A DNA stretch of 55,123 nt, taken from positions 1 through 55,123 of the IMG/VR virus record IMGVR_UViG_3300032737_000190; one strand, written 5' to 3'. Positions 42,993 to 53,089 of this stretch are shown piece by piece (the first letter of the stretch is position 1; each line of letters opens with the position of its first letter). The position numbers were made by a program, and so were the translations under genes. Below the pieces are notes generated by a model, which searched no databases, had not been told where the DNA came from, and saw only the letters and a program-made list of their open reading frames with translations. The DNA is from a virus.

Positions 42993-43028
42993 CGTTAACG
43001 GGATCGTTAACGAAATCATTAACGGTAA
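42993..43028 (+). repeat. Three 12-bp tandem repeats (CGTTAACG core) before cassette B
   Basis: Units start at 42993, 43005 and 43017: CGTTAACGGGAT, CGTTAACGAAAT and CATTAACGGTAA. The first two cores are perfect 8-bp palindromes. They lie 3 bases after the HTH-like gene and 160 bases before the ParB-methyltransferase ATG, which fits an operator or a ParB-type binding site. Confidence 0.65.
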
Positions 43029-43183
43029 AGACTATTTAGTAATCACAATGCGTATTTGCAAGGTGAGATATTTCGCTTTATGACAGTAAGAATCAGCGGC
43101 TACTAAAAATTACTACAGCTCAGTCGTTGCAAAGAAAGCATCGTTCGTCGCATTCAATAGACACTCATTTCTTTGTAAATCTT

Positions 43184-44473
43184 ATGACTGATCCACTCCA
43201 AATCCACACAGTCGCAATCAGCGACCTCAACCCTGCTCCATATAACCCACGTAAGTGGGGTACTAAACAGGAGAAAGACCTGATCGAAAGCATCAAACGC
43301 TTTGGGTTCGTCGATCCGCTGATCGTCAACGGAGCGGATGAACGACTAAATGTAGTCATCGGGGGGCACTTCCGACTGCACATCGCTCGTAAACTGGGCA
43401 TGACTGAAGTGCCAGTGGTATACATATCGATTCCAGAAATTGAAAAGGAGAAAGAGCTAAACTTGAGATTGAACCGTAACCTCGGGAGCTGGGATTTTGA
43501 AATGCTTAAAGAGTTCGATGTCAGTCAGCTTATAGATGTAGGTTTTGAAGACGCTGATCTTAGTAATATCTGGGACGATGCACTGGAAGCCGATGATGAT
43601 GGATTTAACACAGAGGAAGCACTTGAGGAGATCAAAGAGCCTACGACGAAGCTGGGTGACTACTACGCACTTGGCAACAGTCGTCTGTACTGTGGTGATG
43701 CCACAATTTCAGAGGTAGTGGCAATTCTCACGCAAGGCCATACGCCCTCCATGTTGTACTGCGATCCGCCCTATAATATTGGGCTTTCGTATAACTCAGG
43801 AATCGGAGGCAAGAAAAATTACGGAGGGTCGACCAACGACAACAAAACCGATGATGAGTACCGTACATTTCTGCAGGCTACGATCCGAAACGGACTCAAG
43901 TACTCAACTGATGACATTCATGTTTTCTACTGGTGCGACTCCAACGCCATAGGACTTGTGCAGAACCTCTACCGAGAGGAAAGCGTAACACCACGCCGAG
44001 TAGCACTGTGGGTAAAGAACAATGCCAACATCACACCGCAGATTGCCTTTAGTAAAGTGCATGAACCCTGCGTCTATGGCACTCGTGGTACGCCGTACTT
44101 GTCAGATCGCATGCAGCAATTGACCGAAGTGTTAAACAAGGAAGTTGGCACAGGAAACCGTTGCATCGAAGACGTTATGGATATTTTAGATATATGGCTG
44201 GAACGGCGACTGCCGACCGAGCAATACCGTCATCCCACGGAAAAACCTCCGACCCTGCACGAGAAGCCGCTACGACGTTGCACAAAGCCCGGTGACACCG
44301 TTCTCGACTTATTTGGTGGCTCGGGTAGCACCCTAATTGCGTGCGAGCAGATGAAGCGCATTGCGCTCCTCTGTGAAATTGAACCTGTCTTTTGTGATCT
44401 TATCCTTCTTCGTTATGAGCAAATCACTGGAAACAAACCAGTTCAGCTCGCTTGCGGTTGGCAGCGTAGTTGA
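43184..44473 (+). CDS. ParB-domain DNA methyltransferase, island B copy
   Basis: ParB-like domain at about residues 10-85 (PAPYNPRKW, FVDPLIVN, VVIGGHFR) is followed by a methyltransferase domain with canonical DPPYN (194-198) and DLFGGSGST near the C-terminus. The matching linker LNLRLNRN and the GIGGKKNYGG segment show it is the counterpart of the 5621-6934 product. Unlike that copy, its catalytic motifs are standard, so it is likely active. The ATG at 43184 is preferred to a TTG/GTG-type start at 43127. Confidence 0.85.
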   Translation: MTDPLQIHTVAISDLNPAPYNPRKWGTKQEKDLIESIKRFGFVDPLIVNGADERLNVVIGGHFRLHIARKLGMTEVPVVYISIPEIEKEKELNLRLNRNLGSWDFEMLKEFDVSQLIDVGFEDADLSNIWDDALEADDDGFNTEEALEEIKEPTTKLGDYYALGNSRLYCGDATISEVVAILTQGHTPSMLYCDPPYNIGLSYNSGIGGKKNYGGSTNDNKTDDEYRTFLQATIRNGLKYSTDDIHVFYWCDSNAIGLVQNLYREESVTPRRVALWVKNNANITPQIAFSKVHEPCVYGTRGTPYLSDRMQQLTEVLNKEVGTGNRCIEDVMDILDIWLERRLPTEQYRHPTEKPPTLHEKPLRRCTKPGDTVLDLFGGSGSTLIACEQMKRIALLCEIEPVFCDLILLRYEQITGNKPVQLACGWQRS

Positions 44474-45209
44474 ACTTGGACACCATCGGCTCTTGGTTGG
44501 CGATTGTCTCGATACGGCTCTCGTCGCTCAGTTTCTCCACGGCGAGCAGATCGACCTTCTACTAACAGATCCTCCGTATGGCATCGCCTATGTGGAAGGC
44601 AAAACAGCATTCACTGGAAACGTATCGCATAAACCGATTGCCAATGATGGCGAGCAGAGCGAAGCGCAGTACCGTCGATTTACTCGTGACTGGCTGTTTG
44701 CCTCAAAACCGTTCTACACCAAAAAGAATGCTGCGTACATTTTCCACGCTGACCGCATGCTCTTTGCATTACGTGGTGGCATGGAAGATGCAGGGTGGAA
44801 GTTCGGGCAAATGCTTATCTGGCTCAAGACTGCAGCGGTCATTGGTCGACTTGATTACTTACCTCAGCACGAACTCGTCGCCTACGGCTGGTGCGGAACA
44901 CATTTATTTCGACGCAGTAAGGACAAGAGCCTTCTCATTCATCCACGGCCAAGCAAAAGCAAGCTACATCCGACGATGAAACCTGTGGGGCTACTACGAA
45001 GATTGATTCTGAACAGCACAAGTACTGGGGCAACTGTGTACGACCCATTCGGTGGCTCTGGCTCAACACTAATTGCCTGCGAACAAACGAAACGACGCTG
45101 TCTGATGGTGGAACTTGACCCGAAGTACTGCAAAGTGATTGCGAAGCGTTACGAAAAACTCACTGGCACCACTCCTGTTATCCGCTCCCCCTTACCCCAT
45201 GCCCGCTAA
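44415..45209 (+). CDS. Site-specific DNA methyltransferase (N4-C/N6-A type), island B copy
   Basis: The protein has DPPYG at residues 52-56 and DPFGGSGST near 210, with the shared LIW(V/L)KTAAVIGRLDY-PQHEL block found also in the island A copy. The order of motifs marks a beta-class amino-methyltransferase. The ATG at 44415 gives a 59-base overlap with the ParB-methyltransferase gene, longer than the 4 bases in cassette A, but no later good start is present. It is probably coupled with its neighbour. Confidence 0.85.
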   Translation: MSKSLETNQFSSLAVGSVVELGHHRLLVGDCLDTALVAQFLHGEQIDLLLTDPPYGIAYVEGKTAFTGNVSHKPIANDGEQSEAQYRRFTRDWLFASKPFYTKKNAAYIFHADRMLFALRGGMEDAGWKFGQMLIWLKTAAVIGRLDYLPQHELVAYGWCGTHLFRRSKDKSLLIHPRPSKSKLHPTMKPVGLLRRLILNSTSTGATVYDPFGGSGSTLIACEQTKRRCLMVELDPKYCKVIAKRYEKLTGTTPVIRSPLPHAR

Positions 45210-45654
45210 ACGCACACGTAAATCATCTGCTTCTGTACAAGCCAGAAAGTCACAAGAGCAGGAGCAATTGCTAATGCAGCTCAAGAAAACACCAGTCATC
45301 CAGATTGCCTGTGAAAAAACAGGTGTAAGCAGGGCATCGTACTACCGCTGGCGAAAGGAAGATGAAGAGTTTTCCTATGACTGCGATAAGGCACTTAGTG
45401 AAGGCAAACAACTCGTGAACGACCTTGCTGAATCACAACTGCTGGCAGCCATTCGTGACGGACACATGACGGCCATTATTTATTGGCTCAAGCACCATCA
45501 TAAAGACTATGAAACCCGTGTTGCCGTAACAGCCACGGTCAAACAGCAGGATGAACTCACGCCCGAACAGGAGGCCACTGTGAAGCAAGCACTAACCCTT
45601 GGACAACTATTACCCCCAGCATCTGATGATGGAACTGAACCCAATGTTGACTGA
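45199..45654 (+). CDS. Small HTH protein, terminase small subunit-like, island B copy
   Basis: The N-terminus is Lys/Arg-rich (PAKRTRKSSASVQARK), followed by the HTH segment TPVIQIACEKTGVSRASYYRWRKE and LAESQLLAAIRDGHMTAIIYWLK. The acidic tail LTPEQEATVKQAL matches the island A copy. It overlaps the methyltransferase by 11 bases and the terminase by 29. A DNA-recognition role for the neighbouring terminase is the simplest reading. Confidence 0.7.
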   Translation: MPAKRTRKSSASVQARKSQEQEQLLMQLKKTPVIQIACEKTGVSRASYYRWRKEDEEFSYDCDKALSEGKQLVNDLAESQLLAAIRDGHMTAIIYWLKHHHKDYETRVAVTATVKQQDELTPEQEATVKQALTLGQLLPPASDDGTEPNVD

Positions 45655-47089
45655 ACGGTTGATTAAAGATGCTGCTGTACGGCGACAAGTTACGAAGGAG
45701 AGTCACCTGTGGTTCTTTCATCTCTACTTCTCGCACTACGTGCAGTACGAAATTGCACCGTTTCATCGAGAGATGTTTAAAACAACCGAAGATCCAGAAG
45801 CAAAGACATCGGTGATTCTTGCCTTTAGAGGTTCTGCAAAGTCAACCATCATCAGTATGTCGTACCCGATCTGGGCGATTCTCGGCAAGCTAGAGAAGAA
45901 ATTTGTATTGATCCTTGGTCTAACCCAACATCAGGCTCGCCAGCACCTTAAGAACATCAAGGACGAGCTGGAACGTAACCAACTACTTCGGAATGACCTT
46001 GGACCATTTGAAGAACGTGAGGAGTGGAATGCCTACAGTCTCGTCATACCAAAGTATGGAGCAAAGATTATGGCGGTATCAACCGACCAGTCAGTACGAG
46101 GATTACGACATGGACCACACCGCCCCGATCTTATTATCTGCGATGACATCGAAGACTTGGTGTCTGTAAAAACCAAAGAGAGTAGAGATAAGGTTGATGC
46201 CTTTGTCTCTGGTGAAGTAATACCTGCTGGAGATAGAAACACGAAAGTGGTCTTCGTTGGAAACCTCCTTCATGAAGACTCACTGCTTATGCGACTGAAA
46301 GATCGTATCGAAGCGGATGAACTAGAGGGTACATTCCAGCGTTATCCACTACTGGATGAAAATGACGTACCTCTGTGGCCAGGAAAATTTCCAAGTACGC
46401 AGTACATTGAAAAAGAAAAGAAGCGTGTTGGTGATGAGTCGTCGTGGCACCGAGAATATTTGCTGACAATCCTCTCCACGGCAGAACGTGTCATACGACC
46501 AGAGTGGATACAGTTTTACGACGAACATCCGACTATTCAGCAGGACGGATACTTCTGTACTGCGATTGGCATCGATCTGGCAATTTCTCTTCGTGATAGT
46601 GCTGATTATACGGCTATGGTGGCTGCCCGCATCTTCCATGAAAACGGTGTGCGTAAAATCTATATACTACCTAATCCGATCAACGAGAGACTGACTTCAC
46701 TGGAGACATTGGATCGTGCGAAACAAATGGCTGATATTCTTGATAAGAAGAGCAAGACACGCATTTTTATCGAAGATGTCGGGTACCAAGGCTCATTGGT
46801 TGAACATCTGAAGGAAGCCAGTTACAAAGCGGAGGGGGTGAAGCTGAAGGGATCAGATAAGCGGAGTCGTCTGGCACTGGCAGCAAGAGCTGTGCAGGAC
46901 GGCACAGTGGTATTTCCGAGGCACGGCTGCGAAGATCTCATAAACCAAATGGTGAATTTTGGGATCGAAAAGCACGACGATTTAGCGGATGCATTTTCAA
47001 TGCTTGTGCTGCAGGCAACCAGTATCAAGCGAAGACGTGCGATGTTTGTGACATTAGATGACAGCTGGCTCTATAAGTCGTCTTTTTGA
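45626..47089 (+). CDS. Phage-type terminase large subunit, island B copy
   Basis: Walker A FRGSAKST (about residues 66-73; the Gly-to-Ala change inside the P-loop is unusual but tolerated in some terminases) and Walker B LIICDDIED are followed by nuclease-domain acids GIDLAIS, FIEDVGYQ and KHDDLADAF. The protein aligns along its length with the island A terminase, including LPNP-NERLTSLET. Both catalytic domains appear preserved. No portal or capsid gene accompanies it. Confidence 0.85.
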   Translation: MMELNPMLTERLIKDAAVRRQVTKESHLWFFHLYFSHYVQYEIAPFHREMFKTTEDPEAKTSVILAFRGSAKSTIISMSYPIWAILGKLEKKFVLILGLTQHQARQHLKNIKDELERNQLLRNDLGPFEEREEWNAYSLVIPKYGAKIMAVSTDQSVRGLRHGPHRPDLIICDDIEDLVSVKTKESRDKVDAFVSGEVIPAGDRNTKVVFVGNLLHEDSLLMRLKDRIEADELEGTFQRYPLLDENDVPLWPGKFPSTQYIEKEKKRVGDESSWHREYLLTILSTAERVIRPEWIQFYDEHPTIQQDGYFCTAIGIDLAISLRDSADYTAMVAARIFHENGVRKIYILPNPINERLTSLETLDRAKQMADILDKKSKTRIFIEDVGYQGSLVEHLKEASYKAEGVKLKGSDKRSRLALAARAVQDGTVVFPRHGCEDLINQMVNFGIEKHDDLADAFSMLVLQATSIKRRRAMFVTLDDSWLYKSSF

Positions 47090-47107
47090 AGCTATTTATA
47101 GGCATTA

Positions 47108-47174
47108 GAGCTGGCTCTTGCAACACCTATCCGGCATCAATTGTAGGTAGATTTAACCATTCACCCACATTTCT
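47108..47174 (+). other. Conserved leader before serine recombinase B, candidate att or control site
   Basis: This is the counterpart of 9689-9756, with matching blocks GCTGGCTC, GGCAT and TTGTAGGT at equal spacing to the recombinase ATG. It fills the gap between the terminase and recombinase genes. Confidence 0.4.
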
Positions 47175-48506
47175 ATGCCGACAGCAGTCGCACCACCACT
47201 GGCGCAAACAGACACGCAAATACCAATAGAAAACAAGCCTCTTCGCTATTGCCTTTACGCTCGTAAATCGAGCGAAGAAGACGAGCGACAAGCTCTTTCC
47301 ATCGACTCGCAGATACAAGAAATGACAGAATTAGCGAAGCGTGATGGTGCAGAAATCGAAGAGATACTAAAAGAAAGCCATTCTGCAAAAGCGTCTGGGA
47401 ATAGGCCAGTTTATCAGAAGATGCTACAACTTATTGAAGAGGATGAATTCGATGCAATACTGACATGGGCACCTGATCGACTCAGTAGAAATGCTGGCGA
47501 TCTCGGTACACTTGTGGATTTGATGGATCGAGGCAAATTGAAATGCATCCGTACCCATGGGCAGACCTTCACCAATAACCCTAACGAGAAGTTCCTACTC
47601 ATGATTCTCTGCTCGCAGGCAAAGCTGGAAAATGACAACAGGGGTATCAATGTGAAGCGAGGCCTAAAGACCAGAGCACAGATGGGATACCGTCCCTGCA
47701 TGGCACCGCTTGGTTACCTTCATGAACGACTAGCAGGTGCAACACAAAGTCGAATAGTGGTAGATCAAGAGCGTGGTGAAGCGATTGGAGAAATGTTTGA
47801 GCTTGTTGCGTACAAGGGTGCAAGTGGAAGGAAATTAGCCGAATGGCTTTACAATGAGAAAGGAATACGAACTCGCAAAGGCAAGAAGATTACTCTCAGC
47901 ATGATTTATAGGATGCTACATAATCCCTTCTATACTGGAAGGTTTGCATGGAACGGTGTGATGCAAGATGGAGACTATGAACCACTGGTGACAAAAGAGT
48001 TGTTTGATGAAGTGCAAAAGCTACTAGATATGAATAAGGCACACGACAAAGCGTGGGGCACAAAGGACTTTGCCTTCGTACGGATGATGACCTGCGGTTC
48101 TTGCAGCTCAGGTGTGACTGCGGAGGAAAAGTTCAAGAAGCTGAAGAACGGTACCGTGAAACGATATGTCTACTACCGCTGTACCCATGCCAAAGACCTC
48201 AAGTGCAAGGAGAAAGCGATTCGAGAAGACAATCTGATCGAGGAGCTACTCGGCCTAATCGAGAAGTTGGATCTGGATACGTCAAGTGTGCGAAAGAAGC
48301 TGCAAGATGAGATGGATCGGTATGCAAAATTCTCAGACGTTCTTGGAATAGATGTAGAGATGCAAAAGAAATTACGTGAGATTGACGGCCTGAAGTATGC
48401 TGAATACATCCTTCGGGAAGGAGGGAGTGAAGAGAAACGGAGTTTGCTGGAGAGTATTAAAAGCAAAATATTCCTACATGGAACTAGGATTACTTTAGAA
48501 AACTAA
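47175..48506 (+). CDS. Large serine recombinase, island B copy
   Basis: The catalytic YARKSSEEDERQALSIDSQ places the nucleophile at Ser32, followed by TWAPDRLSRN, the Recombinase domain and a four-Cys zinc ribbon (TCGSCSSG with YYRCTH and LKCKE). The C-terminal helical part matches recombinase A (KFSDVLGIDVE, KYAEYILREG). Full-length and intact. Its stop lies 2 bases from the stop of the convergent SF1 helicase gene. Confidence 0.9.
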   Translation: MPTAVAPPLAQTDTQIPIENKPLRYCLYARKSSEEDERQALSIDSQIQEMTELAKRDGAEIEEILKESHSAKASGNRPVYQKMLQLIEEDEFDAILTWAPDRLSRNAGDLGTLVDLMDRGKLKCIRTHGQTFTNNPNEKFLLMILCSQAKLENDNRGINVKRGLKTRAQMGYRPCMAPLGYLHERLAGATQSRIVVDQERGEAIGEMFELVAYKGASGRKLAEWLYNEKGIRTRKGKKITLSMIYRMLHNPFYTGRFAWNGVMQDGDYEPLVTKELFDEVQKLLDMNKAHDKAWGTKDFAFVRMMTCGSCSSGVTAEEKFKKLKNGTVKRYVYYRCTHAKDLKCKEKAIREDNLIEELLGLIEKLDLDTSSVRKKLQDEMDRYAKFSDVLGIDVEMQKKLREIDGLKYAEYILREGGSEEKRSLLESIKSKIFLHGTRITLEN

Positions 48507-48508
48507 AG

Positions 48509-51500
48509 TTAGGTATTTTGTCTTGTGCCTTTGCAATAGGGAAATCGTTTACACCCATAAAACTCGCCGTATCTACCTTTCCTCAAAACCATCTGAGATG
48601 CGCATTTAGGACACTGTTTATCAACAAGAATAACAGGTTTTGGTTGTCTAGCGCTACGACTGGCAGAAGGCATAGCTTTGCAACTTCTGCAAATTCTGCC
48701 GTATCCCGAAACTAAACGCGTGTCTTGGAAATCTACGCTGTTCTTAATATCTTTACACTTCGGACACTCTTTCATATCGCCGTTTTCAAGTCCTTCTACT
48801 GTTTGGTGAATGTTGCTTAACAAAGCATCCATATCTCTCTCACCTACAGAAATTAACTTCTTAATTCTGGTATCAAGAGTCTCCACAGGATCATCTCCCA
48901 TTGTGAATTTATTAATACGCAAAAATTTATACCCATAGCTTTCTAGTACCTTCTCTCGATACAGGTCTTGCTCTCCGTAGTATTCACCAATGTTGAATTC
49001 ATTAATCTGTTCCTTTGATCCAAAATGTTCATCGAAGCCATCATATTCAATAACAATACTGTGATTTTTTCCTCTGTCGTCTTTGAATACTAATAAGAAA
49101 TCAACTTTGTAATTTGGATGATTGTAATTCGTATCTAGTTGTTTTAGATACTTACCAAGCTCAAATTGAGGGTTAAACTCAATTTGCACTTTGTGCTCTT
49201 TCCAAAAATCTGTCTGATAGAACCAGTGCAATACCTTAGCTTCCATCGGAGAGTTGGGGTCAACATCGTCTGCTGTTTTTTCTTGCTTACCTTCTTCAAT
49301 AGCATTTGCATAATGACGTAGTGCTTCACCAATAGAACCGTTAAATTCTTTAATCTCTTTGCTTAGCACGAAGTGCATACACTCCTTTGCACGACTAAAT
49401 CCAACATTGAGGCGTTGCGCCTTAATAGTTCCTTGTTCCTCTAAATCTTGTTTGCTGAGGTCTGATATGAAAACTCCATATAGCCTGTCCGATTCTTCAG
49501 TAGCAACCATTGGGTAATAAATGATGTCTCTCTCTTCACCTTGGCAAGTATCGAACGTCATGATTTTTAGCTTTAGCTCAGCAAAGAACCAATCAGAATC
49601 AGAGTGCTTACTAATTTTTTCGACTAAACGTTTCTGTTGATTTGTATGAGGTGTAATGATTCCAACACTCGATTTAGATTGCATCTTTTTCAAATTCTCT
49701 AGCTCAGAAATCACAAAATTTATTTCTAGCATATTTGTATTCGGCACTGTCTCAGCTTTTCCATCATGCTCCAAGACAGTAAATTTTAACACATCATTGA
49801 TAGATTTAGCCCGAATTTTCATAACCTCTAAAGATTCTTGATAGAAATATTTATTGGAGTACCCAATGTTTTCTTTGTATCCCCTAAAATGTTTCTTTAG
49901 CTGAATATTAAAGTTATTAATAAATTCAAAGAAATCCAAAATAGATGTTTTGATATTGAACTTGTTCAGCTTTTCGAGCTTCACTTTGTCTTTTGAAATC
50001 GTCTCTGTAAAGACTTTCTTAAGATTGGCAATGTACTCCCTGTTTGTGTCAGTTCTCGCATGTGATGCTTTTACATTGCTGAACTGTTTTCTATCTCCCA
50101 GAATCAAAACCTTTTTAGCACGCAATAAGGCAGGGAAAGCTTGGGCAATACTTACCTGTGAAGCCTCATCAATAATTACTAAATCAAAGATATCTGGCTC
50201 CAATGGTATATATTCTGCATAGTCTCGAATGCCAGCCAGAATACAAGGAAATGCTTTTTTTAGCTTATTAAACTCATCCTTTGGGAATCTCTGTTTTTTC
50301 TGAATGAGGGTCTTGATGGTCTTAGCAGTAGCCGTGTTGTTGTAGTAAAATTTGATAAGCTTTGCATCCATCAAGTATGTCATTTGAGCTGTGACCAGGT
50401 CTTCTATATTTGATTTATCATTTACATAATCTACTTGTCCCAACTTACTGAATCCGTCCGTAATTTTCTGATGTAAAGTAATGTAGCGCACAATCTTAGC
50501 AAGGTCTTCTTCCTCCAGTTCAACCAAATCATTATCCAGTATTTGAGCTAAAGAATCGCTTTGGATTCCAAGAAGTTTATAAGTCTTTGGATAATCAGCA
50601 TCTTTGTCTTCAATAAATCGCAGGTCATCCAGAGAACTAACCATTTCTGCAAATGCTTCTCCAATACCTTTATCAGACATGACACCTTGTACACCTTTTA
50701 AATAATTCATCTTTTTGGCGATAGGCGCTGCAACTTCCTTATGTAAAGAATCTAGATGCTTCAATACCTCTGCTGTACGACTAATTTCTTTTAAATGTTT
50801 ATGTGGCTTAGGTTCTGTATAACCAACGTCTCGCTTGAACTCAGAGTCTATTTTGAATACAGCTTCCTTCTGGAATAAGAATCCAAAGACAGGATTACGT
50901 ACCTCTTCGTACCGTGTTAAGTAGCTCTCAATCTTTGCAATTGTGCCATCATCTAACTTGCTCAATTTTGCGATTGCTTCTGTGTAAGTACCATATGCAT
51001 CAGTGACTTGCCCAATGTGTTTCTTTACTTCCTCAAGTACACTATAAAAGGCATGGTAATCCTCTAAACTGGAAAAATCATTAACGGAAATACTGAATGC
51101 ATCTAATAAGTATTGACCGTGAGTATGTGTTTGCTTGTCATCTTCATGGAACATCGAACGGAGTTTTACGAGTGCATCTCGTATTTCCTGCAAATCAATA
51201 GCAGCACCTTGCTTAGAAAGCAGCTCTTGCAAGTCAACCATTGAAGCGTTCTGCTCTACAAAAGGCTGTAATTCATGCAGTTCAATTATTTCCTTCAAAT
51301 CTATTTCCGCTGCGGTGCATGTTTCAGCTTCGACATCTTCTTTGAGAGTATCTAGTCGTTTCTGTACGGCTTCATCAATACCTCCATGCTCTTTCTTTAC
51401 TGCCCTGTAGTGATTTCTGATTCTATCAATGGATGTAGTGGAGAGTATTTTTGCATACGTACTCCCTGCCTTTCCTAGGCGTAAGATAGGATTTTGAAAA

Positions 51501-53089
51501 TCTTTATCGTGCCTTACTTTATCCATTGAGCTTGTAATTTTGTCTTCAACGACATCCAGAGCTTCTTTTTTATCTGAAAGAACCAATACCGATTGGTCGT
51601 TTAAAATCGCATCACAAACAATGGCTGTAATAGTATGACTTTTCCCTGTTCCTGGTGGACCCTCGACTGTGATGTAGTTACAACCATCCTTTTTAATTGC
51701 ACTAAGAATCTGTCTTTGTTCGCTGTTTAATGGCACAGGTGTGGGGTATACCAACTTATCTCCAATGCTCTGCTCATCCCATTCATTATCAATCTTTTCA
51801 TGAAAAGATAATGGTTCGTTAAATATGAAGTTATCAATCAACCTATTGAATATCTCGCTAAGAGGATTGTCTTCTGAATCTAATAGTCCAAGAATATCCT
51901 CATAATCGTTAACTAACGCCTCATCTGATTTATCAAATAGGGACACATTGCATGCATTAGTAGTACGAACCCAGAGACTTTTAGCAATTTGATTATCTTG
52001 CTCTAAGACATTAAAACTTGAATCCAGTTCAAAGAAATTCGTTATCTCAGAAAGAATTTGATCTAAGATCGTATGTAGATTCTCACCATGCTCAGCTAAA
52101 TAAATAATTCTTTCGGTTATAGATTTGAGACTTCCTCGCTTGCCCTTCTCAATATTGTATTCCTGAACAATAAATTCAAGCGCTTTTTTGTTTATGTACA
52201 GTTGAGAATCAAATTCTATATTGAGTGTGTCTTTATCTCGATTGATAGTGAAGGGAATATAAAAAAGAGGGTATCTCGATTTACGGAAAGAAATATCATA
52301 GAAGTAAAAATAAAACTCCTGTTTGTCTAAAATCAACCTATTTCTATCCATTTCGAATATCTCACTAAATAAGTCAGTGACTCTAAAAGCATCAAAGAAA
52401 TCAAAAATACTTACTTTTACAGCATCTTCCTCAAATACCTCTTTTAACTGTTTTTCTATATTCATCTCTTGGTTGCTAACAATGTAATTTACAATTTGCA
52501 TACACCTATTTTCAATAAGAGATAGTAGGATAGTTGTTAGCTCTTCTTCCATAAGATAAATACTGTTCTCATCACCTAAATCTAAATTTTCTAAAGGTTT
52601 TTCTATGCTCCCTATGAAAGGATTAATTAGTTCCTCTCGAAGGATACTTGCACATGATTCCAATGCAATAGACTGTGCTTTATCTACCTCTTTCTTGTGT
52701 TGAACAGCAGCATCTTCAACTGCTTCCGATAATCGTTTTAGTACTTGATTAATTTGCTTCTTGGATATTCTGCCTACCTGCAACTCAATAAGGTCAAGCA
52801 AGCCAGTTGGAATTGAGGTTTTGTAGACACCTCTTTCAATCTTTAGAGAGCTATCAGGAAATCCTTTAGCCAAGGTTTTACGAATAATATTCTGAAAATC
52901 TGGATACTTATTGAGGCTTAAGCCAATAAGCAAATTATCCTTGTTCCTTGATTGCACTGAACGCTTGGGGTTTCTTCTTTTATGAAAATCTGTTTCTAAA
53001 AAATCCATGAAGTACTTCGCTACTTCTTTAATAAATTTATGAGATTTATTCTGATTTGCGGCCACAGGATTTGTCTCTTTCTTGCTCAT
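48509..53089 (-). CDS. Giant SF1 helicase-nuclease with zinc ribbon, putative defence protein
   Basis: This 1526-residue protein has an unassigned N-terminal 450 residues, then an SF1 (Upf1-like) helicase split by a long helical insertion: GPPGTGKS (477-484), IIDEASQ with GDRKQFSNV, TFDTCQGEERDIIYYP and RLNVGFSRAKECM. After it comes a small nuclease domain of the Vsr/MTES_1575 kind (IVIEYDGFDEHF ... YREKVLESYGYKFLRIN). The end carries CPKCKD and a topoisomerase-type zinc ribbon (CPKCASQMVLRKGRYGEFYGC). Large helicase-nucleases like this are common in defence islands; target unknown. Confidence 0.8.
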   Translation of the reverse strand: MSKKETNPVAANQNKSHKFIKEVAKYFMDFLETDFHKRRNPKRSVQSRNKDNLLIGLSLNKYPDFQNIIRKTLAKGFPDSSLKIERGVYKTSIPTGLLDLIELQVGRISKKQINQVLKRLSEAVEDAAVQHKKEVDKAQSIALESCASILREELINPFIGSIEKPLENLDLGDENSIYLMEEELTTILLSLIENRCMQIVNYIVSNQEMNIEKQLKEVFEEDAVKVSIFDFFDAFRVTDLFSEIFEMDRNRLILDKQEFYFYFYDISFRKSRYPLFYIPFTINRDKDTLNIEFDSQLYINKKALEFIVQEYNIEKGKRGSLKSITERIIYLAEHGENLHTILDQILSEITNFFELDSSFNVLEQDNQIAKSLWVRTTNACNVSLFDKSDEALVNDYEDILGLLDSEDNPLSEIFNRLIDNFIFNEPLSFHEKIDNEWDEQSIGDKLVYPTPVPLNSEQRQILSAIKKDGCNYITVEGPPGTGKSHTITAIVCDAILNDQSVLVLSDKKEALDVVEDKITSSMDKVRHDKDFQNPILRLGKAGSTYAKILSTTSIDRIRNHYRAVKKEHGGIDEAVQKRLDTLKEDVEAETCTAAEIDLKEIIELHELQPFVEQNASMVDLQELLSKQGAAIDLQEIRDALVKLRSMFHEDDKQTHTHGQYLLDAFSISVNDFSSLEDYHAFYSVLEEVKKHIGQVTDAYGTYTEAIAKLSKLDDGTIAKIESYLTRYEEVRNPVFGFLFQKEAVFKIDSEFKRDVGYTEPKPHKHLKEISRTAEVLKHLDSLHKEVAAPIAKKMNYLKGVQGVMSDKGIGEAFAEMVSSLDDLRFIEDKDADYPKTYKLLGIQSDSLAQILDNDLVELEEEDLAKIVRYITLHQKITDGFSKLGQVDYVNDKSNIEDLVTAQMTYLMDAKLIKFYYNNTATAKTIKTLIQKKQRFPKDEFNKLKKAFPCILAGIRDYAEYIPLEPDIFDLVIIDEASQVSIAQAFPALLRAKKVLILGDRKQFSNVKASHARTDTNREYIANLKKVFTETISKDKVKLEKLNKFNIKTSILDFFEFINNFNIQLKKHFRGYKENIGYSNKYFYQESLEVMKIRAKSINDVLKFTVLEHDGKAETVPNTNMLEINFVISELENLKKMQSKSSVGIITPHTNQQKRLVEKISKHSDSDWFFAELKLKIMTFDTCQGEERDIIYYPMVATEESDRLYGVFISDLSKQDLEEQGTIKAQRLNVGFSRAKECMHFVLSKEIKEFNGSIGEALRHYANAIEEGKQEKTADDVDPNSPMEAKVLHWFYQTDFWKEHKVQIEFNPQFELGKYLKQLDTNYNHPNYKVDFLLVFKDDRGKNHSIVIEYDGFDEHFGSKEQINEFNIGEYYGEQDLYREKVLESYGYKFLRINKFTMGDDPVETLDTRIKKLISVGERDMDALLSNIHQTVEGLENGDMKECPKCKDIKNSVDFQDTRLVSGYGRICRSCKAMPSASRSARQPKPVILVDKQCPKCASQMVLRKGRYGEFYGCKRFPYCKGTRQNT

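Larger units (their letters stand above)
43184..48506 (+). mobile_element. Cassette B: ParB-MTase / MTase / TerS-like / TerL / large serine recombinase
   Basis: It repeats the gene order and overlaps of cassette A at clear protein similarity in all five genes, but the DNA has diverged, so it is not a recent duplication. Again no virion structural genes occur, and a minus-strand defence gene abuts the right end. Confidence 0.55.
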
